A DNA stretch of 58,853 bases, from IMG/VR virus record IMGVR_UViG_3300023184_006354, positions 1-58,853 of that record, one strand, 5' to 3'. Both the position numbers and the translations under genes were made by a program. Below the pieces are notes generated by a model. The model was given only the letters and a program-made list of their open reading frames with translations. It had not been told where the DNA came from and ran no database searches. Source of the stretch: a virus. Positions 35,080 through 43,456 of the stretch are shown piece by piece (position 1 is the first letter of the stretch; each line of letters opens with the position of its first letter).

Positions 35080-35754
35080 TCAAACTAGGGTTAATAGATA
35101 TTTTAATTGATTTAAAGAACCAAGAATTTCATCTCTAATATTTAATAAATCTGAGTCTTTTGAAGCGTCAAGCATATTAGATAAGCCAATTAAAAATTCA
35201 ATATATTTATCTGTAAGAGCCATAAAATCTGTATCTTTGTAATTAGCTAAAGTAATATTAAATGTATTTGTAGCAATTACTCTGCCGTATTTACCCATAT
35301 AAGTTTCAATGAATTCATCAGTATTTTCTACTAGACTGCTTACTATTTCATCAAATGATTTATGTTGTGAAAATGAAGTTGTTTGCCAATGTAAAATTTT
35401 ATATTGGTGTTGCATTTGAAGAAGAGTTGTTTGAATTAATTCACCCTTACCATCAGTTTCTGCTTTAATTTGACTTTTTACTTCTTCTGCTTTAGTTTCT
35501 TCAACTGGTGCAGTTACGGCTGTATGAGTTGGTTCTTCTATTTTAACTTCTTGTTTATTCATATTTTTAATTTGTTCTGAGAAATCAATTTCAACTTCTG
35601 CCTTGCTTTTCTTTTTAGGATTATTATAAGTGTTGAGACAAATTGCAACTTGTTGTTTATTTTCCATTTTTGGATTATCTTTATTGACCTTATGCATGCA
35701 ACGACCCATGTAATCGTTTTGTTTTTCGTTATCTTTTGGCTGGGGTATTGGCAT
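35080..35754 (-). CDS. Virion-type protein: capsid-associated N-motif plus DUF5856-like helical domain (224 aa)
   Basis: The N-terminus (MPIPQPKDNEKQNDYMGRC ... KQQVAICLNTY) matches a short Cys-containing motif common in phage portal/prohead-associated proteins. Residues 95-224 form a helical, Dps/ferritin-like DUF5856 domain (LLQMQHQYKILHWQTTSFSQ). A Lys/Glu-rich linker joins the two. The DUF5856 function is unknown. A TAATAC before the ATG could be a -10, but its -35 is poor. Confidence 0.7.
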   Translation of the reverse strand: MPIPQPKDNEKQNDYMGRCMHKVNKDNPKMENKQQVAICLNTYNNPKKKSKAEVEIDFSEQIKNMNKQEVKIEEPTHTAVTAPVEETKAEEVKSQIKAETDGKGELIQTTLLQMQHQYKILHWQTTSFSQHKSFDEIVSSLVENTDEFIETYMGKYGRVIATNTFNITLANYKDTDFMALTDKYIEFLIGLSNMLDASKDSDLLNIRDEILGSLNQLKYLLTLV

Positions 35755-35829
35755 GTATAGTATTACACTTAAAATAAATAAATAAATACATATAAGATAT
35801 TATAGTTAATATAATTAAATAAATTTTAT

Positions 35830-35858
35830 TTGACAAAATATATTGATTCATATATTAT
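35830..35858 (+). promoter_or_regulatory. Strong promoter for the structured RNA
   Basis: TTGACA (35830-35835), exactly 17 bp, TATTAT (35853-35858). The predicted start is near 35865, at the first base of the structured region and over 400 bases before any start codon. Confidence 0.85.
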
Positions 35859-35864
35859 AGTACG

Positions 35865-36160
35865 ACATCTCGCTGCAAAGCGAAAAGGTTTGCCATACTC
35901 CTCAAAATGGTGAGTTAGATTAGTTCTTAACGTCGGGCAACGCTATCAAAGCTTGCGCCCCGAGAAACCAGAAGAAATTCTGGGAGTGTAGGTGTAAGGG
36001 CTAACACGCGATGGATGATCCTACCGACATCCGATAAGTGTTAGGTGGCCGAAAGGCTTACGGACTCAATTGGGAAATAGAACTAATGGCTCGAGCAATC
36101 CTGTAGTAAAATACAGGGAAAGCTTTGCTTTGTAAGGAGCTCATTGGGAAATATTTATTA
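35865..36160 (+). ncRNA. Structured RNA of about 300 nt, family not recognised
   Basis: This gene-free stretch is clearly less AT-rich than its surroundings and full of helices: CGCT-GCAA-AGCG (35871-35882), CCAGAA-GAAA-TTCTGG (35968-35983), CTAACAC (36001-36007) with GTGTTAG (36038-36044) enclosing GGATG/CATCC, GCC-GAAA-GGC (36048-36057), CCTGTA/TACAGG (36100-36117), and AATGGCTC (36085-36092) with GAGC-U-CATT (36137-36145). GCTTTGC (36122-36128) can pair with GCAAAGC (35875-35881), giving a pseudoknot or a switch. ATTGGGAAATA occurs twice (36069, 36143). Three GNRA loops are typical of large ornate RNAs. It is either a free ncRNA or the leader of nrdAB; no terminator separates them. The 3' end is uncertain. 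Confidence 0.82.
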
Positions 36161-36283
36161 AGAAAAGATATAAAATCAGTACACTTGTTTAGTATGATAT
36201 AAAGTTATTAACACTAGTTTGATTATTTTTCTTTTATAAAAATTAAAAACACTGTAAACTATTCTTTACCTTAGAAACAAAAT

Positions 36284-38545
36284 ATGAGCAAAAATGTTAT
36301 TATAAAGAAAAGAAATGGTGCAACAGAAAAATTTGATGTAGAAAAAATAAATAAAGTAATCAACTGGGCAATTGATGGTTATTCTGGAGTCAGTTTAACA
36401 GATATTGAAATCAATGCAAAAATAAACATACATGATGGTATCACAAGCAAAGAGATACACAACCTATTGATTGAAAGTGCAGCTAATCTTATTTCAACTG
36501 AAAAACCAAATTATCAATTTGTCGCAGCGAGGCTTTTGAATTACCAACTAAGAAAAGATGTTTGGAAAGGTAAGCATGCTCCAAGGCTATCAGAGTTTTT
36601 AAATCAAGGCATAAAGAATAAAGTATACGATACTTCAATTCTAGAAAATTATTCTGAAGACGAAATAAATAAAATCGGAGAGTTCATTGATCACGAAAGA
36701 GATTTTACTTTCACTTATGCTGGAATTAAACAGCTTTGCGATAAATATTTAATTAAAAATAGAACCACTGGTCAAATTTATGAAACTCCACAATTTGCTT
36801 ATATATTAATTGCATCTTATGCTTTTGCAAAATATCCAGTAGATTCAAGATTGAATTATGTAAGAAAATTCTATGACGCGATTAGTAAGCATAAAATTAA
36901 TTTACCAACGCCAGTAATGGCTGGAGTAAGAACTTCTAGTAGGAATTATGCTAGTTGTTGTTTAATTGGGGTAGACGACACAAGAGAAAGTATTACAGCT
37001 AGTGCAACTGCTGTTAGTATGGCTACAGCTAATAGATGTGGAATTGGTATTGATATTAGTAAGATTAGAGCTATTGGATCACCAATCAAGAATGGCGAAG
37101 TTGTTCATACTGGTTTAATCCCATTTTTAAAAATCTATGAAAGTAGCGTAAAAGCTTGGCAACAAAATGGCTTAAGAGGTGGTAGCGCAACTTGCAATAT
37201 TCAATGGTGGCATTATGAAATTGAAGATATTGTTGTACTAAAGAATAATGCTGGAACAGATGACAATCGAGTTCGTAAGCTTGATTATACTGTTGGCATG
37301 AGTAAATTATTCTATGATCGAGTTTTGAAAGATGAAGATATTACATTATTCAATAATTCAGAAGTTCCAGAGCTTTACGAAGCTTGGGGAACCAAAGACT
37401 TTGATAAAGTATATAAAGAATGCGAATCTAAAAAATTAAAATTAAAAAAGAAAGTATCTGCTAGAAAATTATTCTCTTTGATAATTAAAGAAAGAGTTGA
37501 AACTGGTCGTATTTATATTCTTAATGTAGATCATGCTAACGAGCATGGAGCTTGGTCTGATAAAGTTACGATGAGTAATCTTTGCACAGAAGTTATCCAT
37601 CCAACTATTCCATTAAACGATTACAATGACAAGAATGGGGAAATTGGAATGTGCATTCTTTCGGCAGTAAATATGCTAGAAATAAAAAACTGGCAGGATC
37701 TTGAAAAGACTTGCGATCTTATCGTAAGATTTCTTGATGAAATCATTGAACTTCAAGATTACTTTAATGTTGCTGCTGAAAATTTTGCTAAAAAACGTAG
37801 AAGTCTTGGAGTTGGTATTACTAATCTTGCAGCTTTTCTTGCTAAAAATGAATTAAAATATAGTTCAGATAAGTCACTACCAGTAATTGATGAATGGATG
37901 GAATACTTTCAATATTATCTTTTAAAGAGTAGTCTAGAATTAGCCAAAGAAAAAGGTAAGTGTGAAAAATTCAATCATACAAAATATTCTAAAGGCATAT
38001 TACCAATTGATACTTACAAAGATAAAGTAGACGAAATATGTAAAAGAAAACTATCTCTTGATTGGGAAAAGCTAAGAAAACAAATTAAAGAACATGGTTT
38101 AAGACACTCAACATTATCTTCCTGTATGCCTTGTGAAAGTAGTTCGGTTATTCAATCCTCCACAAATGGTGTTGAACCTATTCGTAGTCTTATTACTTAT
38201 AAAACTAGTAAAATGGGCAAGCTTCCAGTAATGGTTCCAGGAATTGGCAAGTATGATGATAATTATGAATTAGCTTATGATCTTAAAGATAATAATGGAT
38301 TATTAAAAATAAATGCAGTAATTCAAAAATATATTGACATGGCTATATCAACTAATGTATACTACAACTATAGTCATTATGAGAATAATATATTACCAGA
38401 CGCTAAAGTAATGAAAGAAATCATGTACGCATATAGTCTTGGCTTAATTAGTCTTTATTATAATAATACAGATGATGGAGATAGAGAACAATCCCTAGAT
38501 CAAAAAGAAGACGGAGATTGTTCTAGCGGTGCGTGTAAGCTATAA
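36284..38545 (+). CDS. nrdA: Class Ia ribonucleotide reductase large subunit (753 aa)
   Basis: E. coli NrdA-like. N-terminal ATP-cone (VIIKKRNGATEKFDVEKINK), then SCCLIGVDD (active-site Cys), NRCGIGIDISKIRAIGSP, GGSATCNIQWW, SNLCTEV and CILSAVNMLEI (catalytic Asn, Cys, Glu region), GILPIDTYKDKVDEI, and the C-terminal redox pair CSSGACKL. Reduces ribonucleoside diphosphates. Overlong leader (about 420 nt from the promoter at 35830) and no adjacent promoter; no clear Shine-Dalgarno. nrdB follows directly. Confidence 0.97.
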   Translation: MSKNVIIKKRNGATEKFDVEKINKVINWAIDGYSGVSLTDIEINAKINIHDGITSKEIHNLLIESAANLISTEKPNYQFVAARLLNYQLRKDVWKGKHAPRLSEFLNQGIKNKVYDTSILENYSEDEINKIGEFIDHERDFTFTYAGIKQLCDKYLIKNRTTGQIYETPQFAYILIASYAFAKYPVDSRLNYVRKFYDAISKHKINLPTPVMAGVRTSSRNYASCCLIGVDDTRESITASATAVSMATANRCGIGIDISKIRAIGSPIKNGEVVHTGLIPFLKIYESSVKAWQQNGLRGGSATCNIQWWHYEIEDIVVLKNNAGTDDNRVRKLDYTVGMSKLFYDRVLKDEDITLFNNSEVPELYEAWGTKDFDKVYKECESKKLKLKKKVSARKLFSLIIKERVETGRIYILNVDHANEHGAWSDKVTMSNLCTEVIHPTIPLNDYNDKNGEIGMCILSAVNMLEIKNWQDLEKTCDLIVRFLDEIIELQDYFNVAAENFAKKRRSLGVGITNLAAFLAKNELKYSSDKSLPVIDEWMEYFQYYLLKSSLELAKEKGKCEKFNHTKYSKGILPIDTYKDKVDEICKRKLSLDWEKLRKQIKEHGLRHSTLSSCMPCESSSVIQSSTNGVEPIRSLITYKTSKMGKLPVMVPGIGKYDDNYELAYDLKDNNGLLKINAVIQKYIDMAISTNVYYNYSHYENNILPDAKVMKEIMYAYSLGLISLYYNNTDDGDREQSLDQKEDGDCSSGACKL

Positions 38546-38549
38546 GCAT

Positions 38550-39614
38550 ATGAAAACAGTATTAAATTTCAAAAATATAGATACTACTAAACAACCATTG
38601 TTTCTTGGCGAAGATCTTAATCTTCAAAGATATGATCGTTTTAAATATCCAATATTTTTTGAGTTATTTAAAAAGCAAAATGAAAATTTTTGGTGGCCTC
38701 ATGAAATAGCTTTAGGAAAAGATCGCAGTGATTATAATAACCTAACAGAAACAGAAAGATTTGTTTTTGATAGTAATTTAAGATTTCAAACTCTTGGCGA
38801 TAGTATGCTTTCTAGGAGTATTCATTCTCTTAAAGATTATGTAAGTAATCCAGAACTTGAGATTTGTATGAATACATGGGCTCAATTCGAAGGTATTCAC
38901 AGTTATTCTTATTCTTATCTTTTGAATAATGTATATCCAGATGCTACTAAATTCTTCGATAGCATTATGGAAGATAAAGAAATTACAAGCCGTGCAGAGT
39001 TAATTAGAAATAATTTTGATAAAATTCTTGGAGATGACGAGAAAAAAGACCCAAAACAAAAGATTTTTGACGCTATTCTTTCTATTAATGTAATGGAAGG
39101 TCTTGTATTTTATGTTTCTTTCGCTTGTTCTTTCTATTTTGGATATAGAGGTAAGATGGAAGGCAATTCTAAAATTATAAAATTCATTCAACGTGATGAA
39201 GCTCTTCATTTTGCAGTAAGTCAAAATTTACTTAAAATATTAAGAGACGAAGATAAAGAAGGTTTTACAAGTATAGTCAAGAAAAGTGAAGATAAAATCT
39301 ATGCTTTTTATGAACAAGCAGCCAAGAACGAAAGTGAATGGTCTAAGTATCTCTTCAGTAATGGTAGTCTACTTGGATTAAATGCAGAGGTTCTAGATGG
39401 CTACTCTAAGTGGCTTTGTGATAGCAGACTAAGAAGCTTAGGTTATAAGAAGATATTTAATCAAAAAGATAACCCTATTGGGGGATGGCATGATAGTTAT
39501 CTAGATAGCAGCAAAGTACAAGTCGCGCCTCAAGAAACTGAGATTTCTAGCTATAAAGTCGGTGCAAGAAAGACTGATATAGAAGACGAAGATTTTGGTG
39601 ATTTAAAACTCTAA
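38550..39614 (+). CDS. nrdB: Class Ia ribonucleotide reductase small subunit (354 aa)
   Basis: Di-iron radical protein: LRFQTLGDSM (Asp ligand), QFEGIHSYSYSYLL with Glu, His and the radical Tyr in E. coli spacing, NVMEGLVFYVSFACSF (Glu), and IQRDEALHFAVSQ (Glu, His). NPIGGWHDSY and VQVAPQETEISSY near the end are conserved in E. coli-type NrdB; the last residues (DFGDLKL) should dock to NrdA. ATG at 38550 lies just after the nrdA stop; an upstream in-frame GTG inside nrdA is less likely. Confidence 0.97.
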   Translation: MKTVLNFKNIDTTKQPLFLGEDLNLQRYDRFKYPIFFELFKKQNENFWWPHEIALGKDRSDYNNLTETERFVFDSNLRFQTLGDSMLSRSIHSLKDYVSNPELEICMNTWAQFEGIHSYSYSYLLNNVYPDATKFFDSIMEDKEITSRAELIRNNFDKILGDDEKKDPKQKIFDAILSINVMEGLVFYVSFACSFYFGYRGKMEGNSKIIKFIQRDEALHFAVSQNLLKILRDEDKEGFTSIVKKSEDKIYAFYEQAAKNESEWSKYLFSNGSLLGLNAEVLDGYSKWLCDSRLRSLGYKKIFNQKDNPIGGWHDSYLDSSKVQVAPQETEISSYKVGARKTDIEDEDFGDLKL

Positions 39615-39643
39615 TAATTATATATTAATGTGTAATTATCTAT

Positions 39644-39973
39644 GTGAATTTAGATATTACAATATTATTTAATGTCATTTTAGGAGCTTTATCCTTTCTT
39701 GGAGGATGGTTATTTACTAGAGTGTTCTCTCTTTTTGATAAGCAAGAGAATCTTATGAAGGAAATTAATGATAAAACCTTTAGTGATTTTATTACCTTAA
39801 GAAAAGAAATGGAGCTAGAAGGAAGAAAGCATCAACAAGAAATAGCGGATTTAGCTTTAAAAATAAGTACTACGTATGTTACTAAAGAATCTTTTGAAGT
39901 TTATTTTGATAGAATCGAAGCTAAATTAGATCGTAATTTTGATATAATACAAAACCATTTAAATAAAAAATAA
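39644..39973 (+). CDS. Membrane-anchored coiled-coil protein (109 aa)
   Basis: GTG start. A hydrophobic N-terminus (ILFNVILGALSFLGGWLF) is followed by a long charged, heptad-like region (KQENLMKEINDKTFSDFITL). This layout occurs in phage holin-associated or spanin-like proteins, but no lysis gene is next to it. Function unassigned. Confidence 0.65.
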   Translation: MNLDITILFNVILGALSFLGGWLFTRVFSLFDKQENLMKEINDKTFSDFITLRKEMELEGRKHQQEIADLALKISTTYVTKESFEVYFDRIEAKLDRNFDIIQNHLNKK

Positions 39974-39974
39974 A

Positions 39975-40325
39975 TCAATCAGTATGTGATTTAGGGTGTT
40001 TTTTACCATTACGTTTTTTACTCCAGTCTTTAAAATATTTATTTTTAACTGGATCTTTACCATAGAGTTGTTGTCTCTTTTCAGAAAGCTCTTTGCTTCT
40101 GTCAAAAAGATCACCAACATTTCCTTTTTGGGAAGAAGTTACTCTAGCGAAGTCTTTATCACTTGAATTTGCTGATAGTTTTTCTTGGGTATTAATTTGT
40201 GGGCTAGTAAATAATCGATTCCATTTTACACCCTTTACGTCAATATATTGGTGCTTATCATTGATTCCTTGTATCAAACAAATTGTTCTTCCATCAGTAG
40301 GATGTTGATACATATATTCTGGCAT
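39975..40325 (-). CDS. FmdB-like N-terminus without cysteines (116 aa)
   Basis: MPEYMYQHPTDGRTICLIQG has the layout of FmdB-type zinc-ribbon proteins (MPxYxYxC...), followed by DVKGVKWNRLFTSPQ, but the zinc cysteines are missing. The C-terminal half is Lys/Ser-rich and basic. Phage proteins of this kind are common; the role is unknown. TAATATG junction with the upstream glycosyltransferase. Confidence 0.55.
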   Translation of the reverse strand: MPEYMYQHPTDGRTICLIQGINDKHQYIDVKGVKWNRLFTSPQINTQEKLSANSSDKDFARVTSSQKGNVGDLFDRSKELSEKRQQLYGKDPVKNKYFKDWSKKRNGKKHPKSHTD

Positions 40326-40326
40326 A

Positions 40327-41412
40327 TTATTCCATTAATTTTAATATTTGTGACATTGTGTTTTCTATCGTATATTGTTCTTGTAATTTTAGTCCATTGG
40401 TATTAACTCTACTAGACTCAAATCTTTTAATTGCTTTTTCGCATCCATCAATAAAATCATCATCTTTGAATGTATAGATATTCCCTTGATTTGTGGCTGC
40501 TCCTTTATGAAAGAACATATTATCATATGCTTCTATTTTAGCAGAAGGATTAACTAGGCATGAATTTTCTTCATTTGCCCAATCTTTATATACATGAGCA
40601 TTTAGAATTACTGCGTGTTTACCTAAAGCTAATGAATGAAACTCTGGTAATCCCCAACCTTCTCCGCCACTCATACCGATAATAATATCACCACTATTTA
40701 GATAATCATTATAAGTTTCATTACTTTGCATAAAGCCTAAGAAAGATATATTGAAATATCTTTTTCCATCCATCATTGAGTTTATTAAATTTTGTTGATC
40801 TTCTGGTTTTAAAAATGGATTAAAAATAGAGCATTGAAGAAAATATTTTGGATTGTTACCATATTTTTTAAGCCAAGATTGTATCACAATTTTATGATTC
40901 TTTCTTTTCTCTAATTTACCTACTAAATTAAATGTTATTCTTTCGTCTTGAAAGAATTGCTTTTGCTTTACATTAAAATTATTTTTATCAAAAAATAATG
41001 GAACATATTCTATGTTTGAGCATCCACTATTTTTGAAAATTTCACATGTATATTTAGATGTAAATATAGTCTTATGGTTATTTTTAACAATATTTACTTC
41101 TTCTTTAGTTGGAGAATCCAACTCATAAAATGAAAGAAGAATTTGTTTTTCAGAAAAACTTTCTAAACTACCCATTAAGTGCCAGAGTTTAAATATTTTT
41201 TCTTTTCTAGAGAAAGAAGATAATGACCCATCTATAGATTTTTTAATCCATAAATTAAGATCATTATCAACTTTCTGACTAGAAAGATCAATGTTATTTC
41301 CTATTGGAAATATTTTAGCATTAAAATTCCTTTCATATAAGTTTTTAAGCAAAGCAAATGAAGTTTGCCCAAAACTTAAATTATTTAAAGGAATATTAAG
41401 AGCTATATCCAT
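40327..41412 (-). CDS. GT4-like glycosyltransferase (361 aa)
   Basis: GT-B fold: LNIPLNNLSFGQTSFALL at the start, FTSKYTCEIFKNSGC, ITFNLVGKLEKRKNHKIVIQ, and the donor loop SGGEGWGLPEFHSLALGKHA. About ten glycosyltransferase genes lie in the window, and this is one of the few outside the main sugar cluster. Two bases separate it from the 107-aa gene. Confidence 0.85.
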   Translation of the reverse strand: MDIALNIPLNNLSFGQTSFALLKNLYERNFNAKIFPIGNNIDLSSQKVDNDLNLWIKKSIDGSLSSFSRKEKIFKLWHLMGSLESFSEKQILLSFYELDSPTKEEVNIVKNNHKTIFTSKYTCEIFKNSGCSNIEYVPLFFDKNNFNVKQKQFFQDERITFNLVGKLEKRKNHKIVIQSWLKKYGNNPKYFLQCSIFNPFLKPEDQQNLINSMMDGKRYFNISFLGFMQSNETYNDYLNSGDIIIGMSGGEGWGLPEFHSLALGKHAVILNAHVYKDWANEENSCLVNPSAKIEAYDNMFFHKGAATNQGNIYTFKDDDFIDGCEKAIKRFESSRVNTNGLKLQEQYTIENTMSQILKLME

Positions 41413-41413
41413 T

Positions 41414-41737
41414 TTACAATAGATCTTCTTCTACTTCTTGTACTTGCTTTACTTGAGGTTTTTGTACTTTAGCTTTAACTGGTTGTGGATTTTCTGTAGT
41501 TTTTGCTGCAGATGAAGATCCATTAGTATCCTTAGAAAGATAAACTCTAAAGTCTGGAGCTTTTGCATTTTCACCTTTGTACTTATTGGTGAATACTACG
41601 ATCTCTACTTGTTCTCCGAGTTCATCTTTGAAATATCCAGAAAGATATTTACCACTCTTACCTTCTCTTTTCCATAGAGCTCCAATATCTCTTTTAGACC
41701 ATTCATTGCTTTTGTTGTTTGTTTGATTTGTATTCAT
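41414..41737 (-). CDS. DUF736-like / SSB-like small protein with acidic tail (107 aa)
   Basis: Residues 14-70 (DIGALWKREGKSGKYLSGYF ... APDFRVYLSKD) fit a DUF736-like beta-barrel pattern seen in small phage and plasmid proteins. A Pro/Lys/Val linker leads to the tail EVEEDLL, which resembles an SSB partner-binding tip. May bind ssDNA; inference only. Starts 8 bases after a consensus -10. Confidence 0.6.
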   Translation of the reverse strand: MNTNQTNNKSNEWSKRDIGALWKREGKSGKYLSGYFKDELGEQVEIVVFTNKYKGENAKAPDFRVYLSKDTNGSSSAAKTTENPQPVKAKVQKPQVKQVQEVEEDLL

Positions 41738-41745
41738 ATTTTATG

Positions 41746-41774
41746 ATTATAATGGCTTTATTATAAAAAGTCAA
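41746..41774 (-). promoter_or_regulatory. Leaderless promoter for the 107-aa gene
   Basis: Minus strand TTGACT (41774-41769), 17 bp, TATAAT (41751-41746), 8 nt, ATG at 41737. Confidence 0.82.
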
Positions 41775-41778
41775 GAAA

Positions 41779-42363
41779 TTATATTTGATCGTTAAAATTA
41801 TTTTTGAAAGATTTTACTTTTAAAAAATCAATATGTTTATTATATATATTAATAACAGTCTGGGTGCTTATATTCAATTTTTTTCCAATAGCATTCCAAG
41901 AACGATTTTTCTTTTTAGGAGAATAAAAGCGCATTTTGAATATTTTATATGCTCTTTTATCTTTTAAAGATTTTAAAATATTAAGGAAATAATCGCAATT
42001 TTCCTTTTTCATATCTTCTTTCTGATCTTGAGAATTCTCTATCATATTCTGGAGGTATTCATTATCTGTGGGCAAGAATTTAGCATTTTTATTCAAAAAA
42101 TTCAAACAATGATATCTAGCTTGATTACCTAACCAAGTAGAAAATTTTACATTTTTATCTTCATTAAAAGACAGAGCGGATTGATATACAATAACATCTT
42201 TATCTTCGTAAAGATCTTTTGGATCATGTCCTTTTTGAGATATGAAAGATTGATATCTTTTTACAATCTCGCAAAAAATACCACTATGGCGATGTATTAA
42301 ACATTTTAATGATTCGTTATCTTTGTTATTTTTTATATTTTTAATTAAGTCTAAGTCTGTCAT
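41779..42363 (-). CDS. Phage sigma-70-family (ECF-like) sigma factor (194 aa)
   Basis: Region 2 is seen as DLYEDKDVIVYQSALSF ... KFSTWLGNQARYHCLNFL (about residues 50-90), and region 4 as a helix-turn-helix RSWNAIGKKLNISTQTVINI near residue 155. Probably redirects host RNA polymerase to late phage promoters. The promoters recognised in this window look like ordinary host sigma-70 sites, so its own target motif is not evident. Overlaps the kinase gene; TAAGGA seven bases upstream of ATG. Confidence 0.82.
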   Translation of the reverse strand: MTDLDLIKNIKNNKDNESLKCLIHRHSGIFCEIVKRYQSFISQKGHDPKDLYEDKDVIVYQSALSFNEDKNVKFSTWLGNQARYHCLNFLNKNAKFLPTDNEYLQNMIENSQDQKEDMKKENCDYFLNILKSLKDKRAYKIFKMRFYSPKKKNRSWNAIGKKLNISTQTVINIYNKHIDFLKVKSFKNNFNDQI

Positions 42364-42925
42364 ATATATTCCTTAAGTTTTTCTGCATTAGTTCGTACAA
42401 GAAGTTTGTATCTTGACAAGTTTCCCAGCATATAGAAAAATCAGCAACAGCTTTTAATTTATTATCATTTGCTTTTTCTTCAATATTAGCTGGAGGAATA
42501 ATAGATCCATCATCTAGTTTTCTAGATAAATGAATTAATATACCATTACGAGATTTCAACCAAGAATATTCATCATCCCTATATTCTATATATCTTACAT
42601 CAGTAACAATAGGAATGATATTGTCTTTCAATAAATTTTCTACTTTTATATCTAATTTAGAAGTCCAATACTTTCCCTCGGTCTGACTTCGTCTACATTT
42701 TCCATAAGCTACCATTAATGGTCTTACCAGTTCTTTATCTGTGCCATCACATTTAAATAAATCTATATTAAATTTATCTTTAGTAAAACTATTTAATTCA
42801 TTTTTTAAATCATCTGCAAAAGCCAACCTTTGAGATTTTAATTGTTTTTCTTCTAGAAATTTTTTAAGAATAGAGTAAAAAGTGTCTTTGCCACATCTAG
42901 CTACTCCAGTTATACCTATAATCAT
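42341..42925 (-). CDS. Deoxynucleoside monophosphate kinase (194 aa)
   Basis: P-loop at the start, IIGITGVARCGKDTFYSIL, followed by LAFADDLKNEL, YGKCRRSQTEGKYWTSKL and IPIVTDVRYIEYRDDE, as in T4 gene 1-type dNMP kinases. Phosphorylates dNMPs, likely dTMP, dGMP or modified forms. Start fixed at 42925 because upstream in-frame ATGs fall within the promoter; the 7-nt distance from the -10 gives a leaderless mRNA. Confidence 0.82.
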   Translation of the reverse strand: MIIGITGVARCGKDTFYSILKKFLEEKQLKSQRLAFADDLKNELNSFTKDKFNIDLFKCDGTDKELVRPLMVAYGKCRRSQTEGKYWTSKLDIKVENLLKDNIIPIVTDVRYIEYRDDEYSWLKSRNGILIHLSRKLDDGSIIPPANIEEKANDNKLKAVADFSICWETCQDTNFLYELMQKNLRNIYDRLRLN

Positions 42926-42932
42926 AACAATC

Positions 42933-42961
42933 ATTATAATAAGAATAAAATATCTTGTCAA
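42933..42961 (-). promoter_or_regulatory. Consensus leaderless promoter for dNMP kinase and sigma factor
   Basis: Minus strand TTGACA (42961-42956), 17 bp, TATAAT (42938-42933), 7 nt, ATG at 42925. Its -35 overlaps the -35 of the opposite promoter. Confidence 0.87.
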
Positions 42962-42983
42962 GTCATTAATTTTATGGTAATAT
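42955..42983 (+). promoter_or_regulatory. Divergent leaderless promoter toward the dCMP deaminase genes
   Basis: TTGTCA (42955-42960), 17 bp, TAATAT (42978-42983), 6 nt, ATG at 42990. Overlaps the -35 of the minus-strand promoter by five bases. Confidence 0.68.
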
Positions 42984-42989
42984 AACTGC

Positions 42990-43049
42990 ATGGAATTAAA
43001 ATTTATTTTGATTATTCTATTTTCAGTTTATTTGTTTTATAAATTATGA
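42990..43049 (+). CDS. 19-residue membrane micropeptide
   Basis: ATG six bases after a -10 box, reading MELKFILIILFSVYLFYKL, then TGA overlapping the dCMP deaminase ATG. The peptide is a single transmembrane segment with a charged residue at each end. It may be a true micropeptide or serve as a leader for coupled translation of the deaminase. Confidence 0.6.
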   Translation: MELKFILIILFSVYLFYKL

Positions 43050-43456
43050 GAAGAATATCATTTGAAGAGTTAGCAATTAATATTGCTACAGAATGTGCCA
43101 AAAGATCAGAAGATCTTCATAAAAAGGTAGGATGCTGTATTTTGAATAAAGAAGGCAGGGTGTTATCGACTGGATACAATGGACTTTTACCAAAAGTAAA
43201 TATGGACGAAAGCTTTTGGCTAGATCGAAATTTAAGAAGAAAATACGTCATACATGCTGAGATAAATGCTTTATCAAGAATAAAAAGAGAAGAACAACCT
43301 TACATTTTAGCTACAACTTTATTACCCTGTTCTGCTTGCGCTTCAAATATAGCCTCATATGGAATTAAAAAAGTGATTTATAAAGAAGACTATCATATGG
43401 ATAAAGGATCTTTTGACATTTTTAATTTCTATAAAATTGAACTTATTAAACTTTAA
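43046..43456 (+). CDS. dCMP deaminase (cytidine/deoxycytidylate deaminase family, 136 aa)
   Basis: Zinc deaminase motifs: VIHAEINAL (His-Ala-Glu) and PCSACASNI (Pro-Cys-x-x-Cys). KKVGCCILNKEGRVLSTGYNG precedes them, as in T4-type dCMP deaminases, though it is shorter than T4 Cd. Would give dUMP for ThyX. TGA/ATG overlap with the micropeptide and TAATG with the next gene. Confidence 0.9.
   Translation: MRRISFEELAINIATECAKRSEDLHKKVGCCILNKEGRVLSTGYNGLLPKVNMDESFWLDRNLRRKYVIHAEINALSRIKREEQPYILATTLLPCSACASNIASYGIKKVIYKEDYHMDKGSFDIFNFYKIELIKL

Noticed and set aside
35865-36160. RNase P RNA or a group I intron
   Set aside because: The conserved RNase P segments and the group I P/Q/R/S core could not be found, and no interrupted gene flanks it.
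38336-38362. TTGACA ... TATACT inside nrdA as a promoter
   Set aside because: Spacing is 18 bp, there is no gene start within reach, and it lies deep in a conserved coding region; most likely chance.
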